A stretch of DNA of 64,000 nucleotides from Paramoeba atlantica (GCA_977017575.1 CDRNVI010000089.1:92912-156911), one strand, 5' to 3'. Positions 38,246 through 48,726 are shown, counted from the stretch's first letter. Notes: a model not told the origin generated them from the letters alone. Program-made: numbers and translations.

Positions 38246-39317
38246 AACCCCTCGACACGAATAAAGCACCCCCCTTTATTTTTTGCGTGCGGGGACCCAT
38301 GGGGGTTGCAGCACCACTTTATCGTCCAGAATTTTGAGATCTGCACGTTCCCGGGATTTTTAGCTTCATTTAAAACTTTTGAAAAAGTCAGTTTCAGAAA
38401 TATTTGTTTTCTAAAATTTCATGGTAAAATCCAAGTACCGTCCCCCAAAGGGGGGGATGACCCCTATAGGTAAGACATTATTGCGCCTGAGATTCGAGGA
38501 CGGTGCCCCAAAGAAGCAACTTGCACGAGAATTTAATATTTCTGTAAAATATGTGAGGCAATATCTGAAAGCAAAATAAACCAATAAAACCAAAATATTT
38601 ACACCGAAAAAAAAATATCTTACGTCGCAGAAAAAAATTAGTAACCATTATTTCACCAAAAGACCTTGCTGGAGTGCCGAAACACAGCAGCGCTAGATGC
38701 ATTGCGGGGAGATTGAGTAAAAAGGGGGTACATGTCACAAAACGCACTGTTCAACGTGACTTAAAAGCAATGAAATATACTTATTCCCCACGCCCGGTTA
38801 CTATGGCGTTGACCGAACGTCAGAAGGCTAAAAGGGTTGAGTTTGCCTTAGCATGGAATGGGGATTCACGCATAATTGTATTTTCTGATGAAAAAATCTT
38901 TGATACTAATGATATGCGTAAAAAAATGTGGGTTGCCCCGGGCGAAAAGGCTGCTCCAAGGCAGAAAATGCGTTGGGCCACAAAATGCCATGTGTGGGGT
39001 GCCATTGGAGTTGGGTGGCGTTATCTAGCTATTCTTCCCAATGACAGCTCAATTACGAGCGAAACGTGTATTAGAACCCTGCGTAAGACTCCTTTCCCCC
39101 GTAATTTTATTTTTCAACAAGATGGAGCAGGCGCACACACTGCAAAAATGACAAAGTCTTATCTTTTTGAATCAGAAATTCAGTATATCAAAAATTCGCT
39201 TGCCAACTCACATGACCTCAATCCTATAGAAAATGCATGGGAAATGGTACAGCAACGAGTATGTGGAATGAACCCCTCCAGTACTACTTCGCTTATTAGG
39301 TGTGTAAAAAATTGAAA
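38246..39317 (+). mobile_element. Tc1/mariner-type element A, 3' end lost
   Basis: It begins after TA (38244-38245) with AACCCCTCGACACG and AAAGCACCCCCCTTTATT, like the left TIR of element B at 39798. The shared subterminal CACCACTTTATCGT and AATTTTGAGATCT are present. The transposase relic is broken off at 39317, where a different repeat (R2) begins, and no right TIR is seen. Confidence 0.75.
38457..39315 (+). pseudogene. Tc1/mariner transposase (element A), frameshifted and truncated
   Basis: The first helix-turn-helix is in the frame from 38457 (KQLAREFNISVKYVRQYLK, ending by 38580). The rest is in another frame from about 38645 to 39315: a second helix-turn-helix (VTKRTVQRDLKAMKY), VFSDEKIFD, FQQDGAGAHTA and DLNPIENAWE. 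The catalytic triad is intact with 35 residues between the second Asp and the Glu. The C-terminus is missing after TTSLIRCVKN. A Tc1-type transposase acts by cut and paste at TA. Confidence 0.85.
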
Positions 39318-39480
39318 TATTATAGCCAAAAGTAGCCGATTTTCGGGTAAAAATGAGGTGATTTTTGGGTATTTTTGCTCTCATTTTTGGGAGGCGTACC
39401 ACGGCTTCAAGAAGCGACATCTCGCGAAAACAATGGCGTAGAAATCTAGAATAGGTCCCAAGGTATCAAAATACAATAGC
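39318..39480 (-). repeat. Dispersed repeat R2, copy 3
   Basis: The reverse of this stretch carries TTCTTGAAGCCGTGGTACGC and AAAAATACCCAAAAATCACC, matching the sequence around 24153-24470. It cuts off transposase A at its left edge. Confidence 0.65.
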
Positions 39481-39559
39481 GGAAACGATTTTGGAAAAAT
39501 ATTTTTTTACTATTTTTTTCGTCAAGTTGGAATTTGTTTCAAAAAAAAATTCCGAAAAA

Positions 39560-39797
39560 TTCCAAACTTGACGGACCCGTCCTGCGCATACGAGGGGGGC
39601 TCACCCCCGGGTAGGGGGGTGGAAAATGCGCGCCAAGACCCCGGCTACCGCTTCTGCGCATATATTTCGAAAAATAATTTTTTCAAAAAAATTTCGTGCG
39701 GTATGCCTCCCCCCCCACCTGGACCCCCAAGAGTCCGATGTTTTTTGAAAATCTTTGGACCACCGGAGCCCCTTTTATAAATTTTTCTTCTATTATA
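39560..39797 (-). repeat. Dispersed repeat R1, copy 3, left part (split by element B)
   Basis: Reverse complement of the right half of copy 2, ending in CTTCTATTATA. It resumes at 42213 with TTACTGTGTTCC after the Tc1 element, so the two halves rejoin at one TA. Confidence 0.85.
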
Positions 39798-40029
39798 AAC
39801 CCCTCCCCATCAAAAAGGCACCCACCCTTATTTTTTGTACGAGGGGGGGTAGGTGGGTTATCGCACCACTTTATCGTGCAAAATTTTGAGATCTGTACGT
39901 TCCCGTTGTCTTTAGGCCATTTCGAAAACTAAAAAAGAGTTGGATGTATTTTTTTGAAAAACGCACTTTTCATACCAAGAAATGCGTATCGACTCCCCAG
40001 GGGTGGTCTTACAGAAAGTGGAAAAGTGT

Positions 40030-40576
40030 TATTGTGCATGAGGCTTGGCCAAAGGGTTGCGATAAGGCAACTAGCCCGCGAGTTTAATGACCCGCGAGTA
40101 TAATGTGAAACATATTCGAAAATATTTGAAAAACATTTCGCCTGAAAATTTACACTCTGAGCCCTGAAGGAATCCAAAGACACCTTGTTATTCTCCCATC
40201 CAACTCAATTACATGTGTTTCGTACATTAAACCATTAAAAAAAGTATCATTCACCCCAAACTGTATTTTTCAGCAAGATGGGGCAACACCTCACATTGCG
40301 AAGGAAACAAAAGTGTACCTTGAGGACAGCAAAATGAAATTGTTGAAAAATTGGCCGCCCAACTCCCCCGATCTCTCACCAATAGAAAACGTGTGGAGCA
40401 TGGTACAAAATCTTGTAGATGAATACAATCTTGCAAATAAAGAAGATCTCATAAAAAGCGTACGTAAAGCTTGGCGTAAATTGTCTCAAGATTATATTTA
40501 TGGTTCGGTTTTGAACTTCGATGATTGCCTCAAAGCTTGCGTAGCGAGTAACGGAGAAATGGTGACAAAATGGTAA
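40030..40576 (+). pseudogene. Tc1/mariner transposase (element B), broken
   Basis: An N-terminal remnant near 40030-40135 reads RQLAREFN and KHIRKYLK, parallel to element A. About 40150-40576 reads HLVILPSNSIT, IFQQDGATPHIAKETKVYLE and WPPNSPDLSPIENVW, to the end MVTKW. Thirty-five residues again separate the second Asp and the Glu. The part holding the first catalytic Asp is missing between the two pieces. Confidence 0.8.
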
Positions 40577-40861
40577 TCTCTCTAAAGTAAAATGGTAATC
40601 TCTCAAAGTATACTCAAAGTAATCTCTCAAAATGGTAATCTCTCTAAAGTATACGTATTCGTTTCTTTTTGTCTCATTTTTTCACGCGCAAAGTCTTTGC
40701 GTTGAGATCTGAAAAATGGGTGAAACTGAACCAAATTCCGCACTTTTTTTGATTTTCACAAAACTATTTTTCTCTCTCAAAGATTTCACAGAATTGTTGT
40801 TGCTTCATAAAATATGAAGCAAATACCGTGCTAATTTAACATTTACAGAACTCTTTATCAT

Positions 40862-41846
40862 ATACTGTCCCCCCCATACTTAAGAGTCCGCCGATTTTGG
40901 GCATTTGGACTCTTAAATGGGGGGTCACAATTTTCTGGACTCTTAAGTGGAGGGGTCAACATTCTTTCATAAAATTTCAATATGGCCGGTTCCTTTTTTG
41001 TCTATGTTTTTTTTCTCTATTTTTGTCTAATGAAGGTCGGCGTCTGTACTATCGCTACGATAACAGTGCCAGGGAAGACCACGAGGAGGTCCCGACCATA
41101 CTTCCCCATTACGCACTCACATCAGGAGTGGTAGATTTTATGAATTTGATAAAAATGATTGTCTAGTTAAGGTGTGGAGACCAATAATCGCATAGTGTTG
41201 ATCTGCTAAAATACTCTTTTTCGACACCAAATAGAGAACAACATAAGTTATTTATTACGTGTAGTCCGCACGTATTTTGTCTGGCATTTGCTGAGGGCAT
41301 TTGGCAAAATACATCAAATTAGGATCCTTTGAGCGTATTTCTAAGTGAGAAATAAGTCTGTTTCGGAAAATTTTGACGTTAGCCCGACCTGTTACTGAGG
41401 CATGTTCAAAAAAACTGTCATAAATATTCAGAATATGACCCTTGATATGCAGGAGAATATAATGATATTCGTAATGCAATACCGCGTACACTGGGGATAG
41501 AAGAGAACGGGGTTGGTTACCGGAATGGGGTAACGGAAGGATACCGTGGTTAGGTGGGGAGATAGATGAAGGTGGTTGGCCGGCAGATTGGCATGGTTGT
41601 GCCATGCCTGCCAGTAGTCTGCTCCTTGCTCGGAGAACCATCAAGTATAAATAGCTTAGAAATATTAAAAACGCAACTAAGCGCAATGGGCAGACAACTA
41701 AAAAAATTAAAGAAAATAAAACCAAATAAAACCAAAAAAAAAAAAAATCTGGCGGCGCTTCGCGCCGCAAGCAGCCCGAGGCTCCGTCAAAAAGGACTCT
41801 GAAGTAGGGGGGTACCCCGCGGACTCTTAAGTAAGAGGGACAGTAT
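40862..41846. mobile_element. TTAAGAGTCC-family TIR element, copy 1, nested in element B
   Basis: The left end ATACTGTCCCCCCCATACTT and right end reversed ATACTGTCCCTCTTACTTAA share an inverted repeat of about 27 bases. Subterminal GGACTCTTAAGT motifs recur twice to three times at each side. A small GGCGCTTCGCGCC hairpin lies near the right end. The long minus-strand frame crossing its right border (41255-41992) is not a gene. Confidence 0.75.
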
Positions 41847-42212
41847 TTGAAGGATCTTATTAATTTGCGCCAATGGTTGGACTCCATTATGCCATTGGTC
41901 ACAAATCTGGAAACAGGGGGGACGGAATCCAAGCATTCGCAGAGATTTGTACAGGAAGCTTGAAGCGAAATGGGGGCGATGTATTGCTCCAATTATTGCA
42001 AAATATGAAGGAGTATTGTATTTGCGTCCATTTGTAAGAAGTTGTAAGCAGGTTGAAAGGCTCAAAGTTGATGAAGTATGAAGAACTTTTAGAAAAACAG
42101 AAAAAGTGCGGAATTTGGTTCAGTTTAACCGAAAAATGCAACAAAAATCAGCCCAAATGGACATTTGTCTGAAAAGTTAAGGGTGGGTGCCTTATTGGTG
42201 CGGAGGGATTTA

Positions 42213-42303
42213 TTACTGTGTTCCTCTTTATATTTTCACTGTTTTTGTTCACATTTTTTTCAATAATCGAGGGTAGAGCGGTAGTTATACAACCACCGCA
42301 ATA
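42213..42303 (-). repeat. Dispersed repeat R1, copy 3, right part
   Basis: Resumes the R1 copy interrupted by element B (TTACTGTGTTCC through ACAACCACCGC). Confidence 0.85.
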
Positions 42304-42640
42304 TAGGCATGTTAACCGGTGCACTGCCCTCGCTTATTTAAGAAATGCTTTGCTGAACAAACAACGCCAATTTCGAGAAAACGGGAATAACCACCCATCC
42401 AAAATATGGCGCCGCTTCGCATTAACCCGGAACAGGGTTTTAGTGTATAAGTGTAAATGCAACGAAAAATGACAAAGATCCCTCGAAATACACCAAAAAA
42501 CAAAGAAAATCCACTAAAATCCCCCTAAAAACGCTAAGTTTATATAAAGTTTATAAATGTAAGTGCATACAAATAGTGTATACGAGTAGTGAAGTGTGTA
42601 CGTAAGTGAAAGTAGCCGATAAGTATATACATAGCCGATA
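42304..42640. other. Noncoding repeat-rich stretch
   Basis: It contains a GTAAGTGCATACAAATAGTG/GTAAGTGAAAGTAG segment similar to 38195-38240 and to the GTAAGTGTAT units at 44230-44320. I see no gene. Confidence 0.5.
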
Positions 42641-42654
42641 TGAGGGTCTATAAC

Positions 42655-42830
42655 TTTAAGGTATACACCAGAAGGTCCCAAAAATCGGTCTGAGCTAAAG
42701 ATCGCCATTGTTAAGGCGAAGGATCATCTATTGAACGACGGCTGGGAATCAGTACTGAATACTTTAAACAGCCTCCCAACTCGATTACAAGAGCTGCGGG
42801 ACCAATATGGTGGCTCCATTGACTACTGAA
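42655..42830 (+). pseudogene. Tc1/mariner-like transposase C-terminal fragment
   Basis: Frame reading YTPEGPKNRSELK, then KDHLLNDGWESVLNTLNSLP and TRLQELRDQYGGSIDY, then stop. The SLPxRLxELxxxxGGSIDY ending is the usual Tc1-type C-terminus. It differs from the ending of element B, so it is a third, unrelated copy, with everything upstream lost. Confidence 0.6.
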
Positions 42831-42989
42831 TGTTAAATATGATATTTTTTGGTAGCCAAAAGGATTTGCAAAAACTATAATATTCTTGTTTTCGGAGTCC
42901 AAAAAATCACCCTACCCCATCTACTCTTGTACTCAGAATGGTTTCAACACGATATTAACACTGAGATCTGCAAAATGCAACAAAAATTA

Positions 42990-43600
42990 GCCAAAACGGC
43001 CGCATCGGCCAAAATTGGCAGGTGTAACAGTTTTCGTGCCACCCCCTGTACAGGGGGTGTTAGTTTAGATACAGTTTTACCTTGTTGGTACTTTTTCCTT
43101 AGTTCATCCTTTCTTTCCCCGGCAACGGGCATAGTCTTACTGTAATTATATGCCCGTTGCCGGCCGGCACTAAGGTCGGGACTGTCCCTCTTTTCGTTGA
43201 AGCAGGGGACGCGCCTTTCACCCTTCACCCCTCCCCGACTCACTCTCCTGGAGTGAGTGTGTTTCCCTCTCTCGGCTTTTCTTTCTCGTGTCTGCCTTTC
43301 CGAGGAGGCCATGCGTCGCGGTGGCCTCCCTTGAGGACCACTAGACGTGTCCTTCGCTACGACTTCCGGCTCTCCGCACCTGGCGGTCACCCAGCTCTCC
43401 GCACCTCGGCTCTGTCACAGCTCTCTGCACTCGGATTGCCCCCGAAACTGCAATATGGGGATTATGCATCCGGCTCTCTGCACCTGCACATGACAACCGA
43501 GCTCTCTGCACCTGGGACGCCAGCTCTCTGCACCCACTTGCCACAGGCGTAGGCGAACCCTCACGTGATCCACCCGTCGTATGCGGGTAAGGACATGTAG
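42990..43600 (-). repeat. GC-rich dispersed repeat, copy 2, with GCTCTCTGCACC array
   Basis: The reverse complement of 43065-43345 follows the copy at 26035-26290 closely (GAGGGACA...CGGGCAT, GGCGCGTCCCCTGCTT, CTCAAGGGAGGCCACC). 43366-43545 holds six or seven irregular units like AGCTCTCTGCACCTGG that copy 1 lacks. The ends carry the ACCCGCATACGACGGGTG motif (reverse) and an ATGCCCGTTGCCGG palindromic pair. No gene is supported. Confidence 0.65.
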
Positions 43601-44389
43601 TGAGGCAAATCTCTGCACTATAAGTGCAGGAAAAAAACAATATTTTCCTTCTATTTTTTATCTTTCCGCCACGTTATGCCACAGAAACGGGCTTATTCCA
43701 ATAAAGGTGTACAGCACCGTGATCGGCATTGTTATAGTCCTCGTGGACAGCAAAAAATCACCCACCGCATACTTTAGTAAAGAAGTATGATGAAACTGGG
43801 TCCTTTTCTGCCGTTGCGAGAGAAGCTCATTATGCCCCACAAATCGGTCAGGACTGCGATCGGCGATCGCATCTGGGATTGAATTGTTGAAAGGAGAACA
43901 GAACAAAACATTTTTAAACACTTTGAAGACTTGTATTAAGATTACATTTTTCAAAATTTCAAAATGACACATTTTTCAAAATTTCAAACTTGCAATTGCT
44001 GTTTTCAGCCCCTTAGGCATAGGGACCTACCCCACTGGATACGGGAAATACAATATCAGGTGACACGTATCTCTGCTAGAGCTCTTGAATGCGGTGCTAC
44101 TTTCCAAAATTGGACAAGCTATAAAAATTTTAACCCCCCCATATTTTCGTGCCATCCCCTGTATAAGTGAGGGGCCGAGGGTGCGGTTTCAGCGCGGTTT
44201 CGCGAGACCCCACCCGCAGCCCCTCCAGTGTAAGTATACACCGTAAGTGTATAACCGTAAGTGTATAAAAGCGAGGGTAGTAAAGTGAGCGGTGGTACAA
44301 CCGTAAGTGTATGCGAGCATTGTATATAAGCGAGGGGGGGCTACATTTGCTCGCAGCTGGTTCTGTTGATTTGAACACAGAAGAGTCAC
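43601..44389. other. Noncoding, with GTAAGTGTATA units
   Basis: 44230-44325 holds four CCGTAAGTGTAT units. TTTTCGTGCCATCCCCTGTA near 44144 repeats a motif at 43029-43048, suggesting the two are ends of related elements. No gene is recognised. Confidence 0.5.
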
Positions 44390-45560
44390 CAACAGGAAAC
44401 GCTAAAGAGGTTTTACAAAACAGGTTTCAAAAACAGTGGCTGTTTTTAACTTAGAGGACACCACTGCTGGGCACTTCGCGTTAAAAACTGCTTTCAAAAC
44501 AACCTCGTGCTATCCAAAATGTGTAATGAGAAGTGCGTCATCAAAGAGAGAACCAATGAAAGCGTGTCGTTGAACTGAATAGCATATTTCGGTTATCCGC
44601 ATCATAATTTGCCCGTGGGAAAATGAGTGAACTTCACTCAGAGTGTAGAAATCATGCTGATAACACGATTCAATGAGCCGAGAACACACAAAAGCTACAA
44701 GGAATATTTTGTTTTTTCGATAGGCAATATTTATGTGGAGTTCTTAGACTTATCTATCTTGAAATCGAAAGATTAAATGTCACAGGAGAGTGTACCACTT
44801 TAAATAGGGTCTGATGCAGAAGTAAAATCAACAATAAGCTCACATGGCCTAACTTTCTCAAAAATACGCTGGGACCAGACAAGTGCAGGAATAATGAAAT
44901 TTATTGAATAAATCTCGTATAATTTAATAAGAACGCTCGAACACGTTTGAAAGAGACGTTTTTTCTTCAATAGGTTACTTTACCTCGAGCGCGCGGTGTT
45001 TGAAGAATGCGATATGAAATTCTTCAATAAATAAATGTTCTATAGACCAGTTGTCTTTTCAACGATTCGACGCCCCTTTAAGGAATTTTGATACAAGTTA
45101 AGAGACTTGCATGGTGGATTAATGTTTGAAAATAAGAAGTAGAAACAAGAAAAGAAAACGTTTCCCTTTGCTTATGTAAGTGCATGTAGCAAACCATGTA
45201 ATTTTAGAATTAAAAAATATTGCTCTGCAGTATAAATTTTTAATGCAAAAAAATCCATTTAATTAATTTGCTAAGCGTTTGGGGAAATACAAGAAAATAC
45301 AAAAAAATTGGAACGATGTGCAGAATTCTATATTTCATTTGTACAAGTACTAGTTTCCTTACATCATGAGAAAATTTATGCCACTATACTATTGATGTAA
45401 TTAATGTTCTCATTAAGAAAATAAGAAGAATGTGGTAAACACATTATATAGAAATCTTAATATCTGTAAAGATTCACTTTTAGTACTTCACCTTAAAAAA
45501 GTGTCAAAATATAGAAAGTAAAATAGATCCAGCTTGTTGCCAATGATGGACGAATCTCCT
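44390..45560. other. AT-rich stretch without recognised features
   Basis: About 1.2 kb between repeat island 2 and the membrane-protein gene. I find no long frame, clear repeat or RNA. The inverted GAATTTCATATCGCATTCTT-like stretch near 45005-45030 (TTGAAGAATGCG/GAAATTCTTCAA) is a short hairpin. Confidence 0.5.
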
Positions 45561-46157
45561 TTACTGGATTGGGACTACCTCAAAACCTTGACCATACTTC
45601 CAGTACCAATACAACCCAGTAAGCGTTGCCGCACCCACTGTGCACATGAACAAAACGAACCACACGTATGCCATAAATTCTTCCTCAGTCGCCATTCTGC
45701 CCGCTTGCTGGTGATGCATTTCTCCGTATCCCGCATAATTCGTGGATTCACATGTAAACAAACACTTTACCCATGTTTGAATCACCATGCGGCGGTATTC
45801 TTCAGAGTGCTTGCGAGAGAGCATGTAAGAAGTCATGCGTTTGATTTCGTATTCGTCCTTAGGAATGATAGAGTTCATGTGATCAATCAGTTCCGCACAC
45901 CCCGTAATGACGGCATACACACCCAATCCGCCAGTGAGTTTTTCGGACATGTAGCGCTTTACAATTTCTGCAAATCGCAGCTCAGCTGCCGTGCGTACTT
46001 TAAGTAGAAAAATACCTTTGCGCATAGGACTTGTGAATTTGTTGAGTTCGCGGTAGACAAATCCTTTGGCATAGTGGGAGGTGTAATTGCAGTAAGGGTT
46101 TATCTGTCCTCCAAAAGTTGCAATAGAACCGGCAAGTGTTTGCGCGTTGAAATTCAT
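45561..46157 (-). CDS. Single-pass membrane protein, function unknown
   Basis: 198 residues from an ATG. The first 140 residues are mixed charged and helical, including ELRFAEIVKRYMSEKLTGG and HMNSIIPKDEYEIKRM. One strong membrane segment sits at the C-terminus (AYVWFVLFMCTVGAATLTGL followed by YWYWKYG), with a short tail. This is the layout of a small mitochondrial inner-membrane or tail-anchored protein. No family is recognised. It keeps the minus orientation of all host genes, although repeats lie on both sides. Confidence 0.7.
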   Translation of the reverse strand: MNFNAQTLAGSIATFGGQINPYCNYTSHYAKGFVYRELNKFTSPMRKGIFLLKVRTAAELRFAEIVKRYMSEKLTGGLGVYAVITGCAELIDHMNSIIPKDEYEIKRMTSYMLSRKHSEEYRRMVIQTWVKCLFTCESTNYAGYGEMHHQQAGRMATEEEFMAYVWFVLFMCTVGAATLTGLYWYWKYGQGFEVVPIQ

Positions 46158-46795
46158 GCGTCAGCTGATACGTTGTGCTCCGCTGTAGATGGACGTATTG
46201 AGTAGAAAAAAGTAAATTTATCAAAATGTTTCTAAAAGCCTTTTTATAATTTAAAAACTTAAAAGAGACAACTTTTAATAGAAAAAAGAAATCTAGAGGA
46301 GGAGAAGGGGACACAGATGCAAAGTAAAACAGTTCTGGAAAGAAACTAGGGTGCCTAAGAGTCCCTACTTAAAAGTCCGACAATTGTGGGAATTTGGACT
46401 CTTAAGTTTTTTTTTTTTTTTTTTTTTAACTCTTAAGTGGAGGGGGGGTAAGAATTTTCCAGACTCTTAAGTAGAGAGGTCAGCATTTTTTCATAGTATT
46501 TCAACAACACCTGTTCCTTTTTTTTCACTATACATATATTTTTTTTCTAATAAAAGTCGGGGTCTGCACAATGGCCGTCAGCGTAACATGATTCTTTCAA
46601 TTCATTGCTGCAGTGACCATGGTTCTGCTGTAAGTAGACGAATTTTTGGTCAGAATGTAAACTTGAAGGAGAATATCCGTGGATGCGAGTACATTTGTAC
46701 CGGCGAAGCGTGCTCCACCCCCTTGCGATGTTAGGTTGTTCAATCGCTTAAAATCTTGTTTTTTACGTGAGAGCGCGTTGTGTCTCCTATATTAC

Positions 46796-48151
46796 ATGGG
46801 AGTCTGTGCAAATATCACGTGAAATCTTGTAAAAATTCGTGAAGTTTTGTGAAGATTCGTGAAGATTCGTGAAAACAAAAAATCCCCATTGAGCCACAGA
46901 TTTAAGGGACAATGTGGGGGTGGGGTTAAAATGTCCCGTAATAAAGCCCCGAACTGTAGTCTAAAGTATCATGTTTGGAAATACACTACGCTAAAACCGT
47001 AAATTAAGTTAAAACAATATCTTCCTCATTATCAGAATTACGTTCCGTGCCTATTTGTAACCAACGGATATTGGAATGTTGATTGCTAGAATATACGAAT
47101 CAATCCAAGGTACGCTGGTTAGGGGATGTTGAATTTGGTCGGGGATACCGCTTACGCTGCATCCTAGCTGAAAAAATCTTGGCATCTGTTGCAGCCCTTT
47201 TCTCAGGCAACAATTCGCTGTCGTACTTCCCATGCCACTCATAACGCTGGTAGGCTTCGATATTATGTACTTAAACATGATATAAAGCAATTGTTCAGGA
47301 GTTCTATGGAGTGTGTCCAGTTTTTGAAGGCTGCATCTGAGGTGCTTGCTTCTTCCCACTCAGGACTCTCTATGTAAGACTTTGCCTTGTATACTTTGTT
47401 CAGGGGAACACGAAAGCGATCGTCATGTCCACTAAGCTTGGTTTGTATTTCTGCCTTGATTTGTGCACGAACAGATGCGAGCGTGGCGTTCAAGACACCG
47501 ATATAACTGTTCCATATGTTTTTGAAAACGGTGGACATTGAACGTTCACTCTGCTGATCTAGGGTAATGCTGAACTTCCGCGCAAAATTAGTCGAAGCAC
47601 GGATAAACTTTGTCTTATCGTCCGACCATGTTATGCTGTTTTGACATGCAACCAACACGTAGGCAATGTGAACGAAAGTCAATCTAAGCCCGGTGACAGA
47701 TCGAAGATAAAAGGAACTTGATGTTTTTTGCGCAGCAGGGACGTCAATATTCAACGTTTCGAAACTTTGTAGAATGTGAGGGGGAAATGCTTCAACAACT
47801 TGACTTTGTCCACAATGAACGCAGACTTCAGTGCCCTGTAGGAGGCCGTCCTCGAGGCAAAACACACATCTATCCCTTTGTTCGTCAGGAGTGGGGCACC
47901 ACTTACAATACACACAAAAGCTAGGGCGACCTGCACGAGGAATAGTGAATGGTGTAGTTTTCATGCGTTTCCCCACTCTTGACGAATGATTGAGGACTGC
48001 ACGGACATAAAAAATAAAGTTTATTCGAAATATTACTCAATGATAAAAGAAAAGTTGAGAATCGCACCAAAATAGATAAAATGACTTGCAGGCGAAAACT
48101 TGTGAAAATTCGTGAAAATTTGTGAAAACCAAGTTTAGCACAGACTCCATG
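46796..48151. mobile_element. 1.36 kb element with short TIRs and TTCGTGAA subterminal repeats
   Basis: Ends: CATGGGAGTCTGTGCAAA on the left and, in reverse, CATGGAGTCTGTGCTAAA on the right. Just inside are repeats of GTGAAAATTCGTGAA type (five at about 46815-46865, three at about 48085-48130). It encloses a Cys-rich frame at 47263-47976. It lies between the two halves of the TTAAGAGTCC-family element. Confidence 0.6.
47263..47976 (-). CDS. Cys-rich protein of unknown function in a mobile element
   Basis: 237 residues. The N-terminal third has four CxxC-type pairs (CVYC with CKWC, CVFC, CVHC), a likely double zinc ribbon or treble clef. It is followed by about 150 residues of alpha-helical, polar sequence without a recognisable DDE triad. 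A second minus-strand frame, 47051-47359, overlaps its end and may continue it after a shift. Because it sits inside inverted repeats it is probably the element's own protein, not a host gene. Codon use and length look genuine. Confidence 0.5.
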   Translation of the reverse strand: MGKRMKTTPFTIPRAGRPSFCVYCKWCPTPDEQRDRCVFCLEDGLLQGTEVCVHCGQSQVVEAFPPHILQSFETLNIDVPAAQKTSSSFYLRSVTGLRLTFVHIAYVLVACQNSITWSDDKTKFIRASTNFARKFSITLDQQSERSMSTVFKNIWNSYIGVLNATLASVRAQIKAEIQTKLSGHDDRFRVPLNKVYKAKSYIESPEWEEASTSDAAFKNWTHSIELLNNCFISCLST

Positions 48152-48155
48152 TATA

Positions 48156-48244
48156 CCGTATACCCCCCCAGTAAGGTACCCCCCAGTAAGAGAGATTTGG
48201 CCATTTGGACCCAAAACCCTTTCTCTTACTGGGGGGGTATACGC
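48156..48244. mobile_element. 89-base miniature relative of the 19780 MITE, with TA flanks
   Basis: The ends CCGTATACCCCCCCAGTAAG and, in reverse, GCGTATACCCCCCCAGTAAG are flanked by TA (48154-48155, 48245-48246). It equals the two termini of the 298-base element joined with the middle removed, including AAATGGCCAAATCTCTCTTA in reverse. Confidence 0.85.
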
Positions 48245-48726
48245 TACGATCAAAGAGTGGGAGAAACTTGGTATTACTAACTTCTCTGAACCATCCAAGC
48301 TAGCATGGGCGCGTCGATGAGAGCCTTTTTCGCACATAAAGCATTTCGTGTTCTACAGGGCGAGTAGACTGCTGCCAGAGAGATCATCGTGACCGAGGAG
48401 GACTCTTGAAGCTCACGGGTCAATCAATTTTATAAACAAATTATAAACTAAATTCCAATAAAAAACTAAAAGGTGACGAACTAAAAATATCAAAAAAACC
48501 CACAAAAAAAATCTGGCGGTGCTTCCGAGGCTCCGCCAAAAATGACTCTTAGGCAGGGGGGTACCACTCGGACTCTTAAGTAGGGGGGAGTATATCGAAA
48601 AGCTATGAAAAACGAAAATAGAAATATGCGCAGCGACATTATCAACCTTGCACGGGCATGCAAAAATGCGTCTGGAATTCTCTAACACACCCATGATTCT
48701 AACTAACACATCCATGAACGCACTCT

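Larger units (their letters stand above)
39798..42210 (+). mobile_element. Tc1/mariner-type element B with TIRs and TA duplication
   Basis: Exact borders are given by its insertion into repeat R1: TA at 39796-39797 and 42211-42212. The left TIR AACCCCTCCCCATC...AAGGCACCCACCCTTA matches the right end in reverse (AATCCCTCCGCACC...AAGGCACCCACCCTTA). Length is 2413 bases. It carries a broken transposase (40030-40576) and, nested inside, the TTAAGAGTCC-family element at 40862-41846. Confidence 0.9.
46350..48594. mobile_element. TTAAGAGTCC-family TIR element, copy 2, filled by other insertions
   Basis: The left part has TCCGACAATTGTGGGAATTT, GGACTCTTAAG, a 22-base T-run and CCAGACTCTTAAGTAGAGAG. 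The right part has ATCTGGCGGTGCTTCCGAGG and CGGACTCTTAAGTAGGGGGG. Both match copy 1 at 40862-41846 in the same order. The extra length is explained by the 46796-48151 element and the 89-base MITE. The outermost left bases differ from copy 1, so that end may be damaged. Confidence 0.65.

Noticed and set aside
41255-41992. 245-codon minus-strand frame in element B
   Set aside because: It crosses the border of a nested transposon, so it cannot be an ancient gene, and it contains a low-complexity hydrophobic patch.
43157-43552. 131-codon frame in the GC-rich repeat
   Set aside because: It reads through the GCTCTCTGCACC array and a dispersed repeat, so it is a repeat translation.
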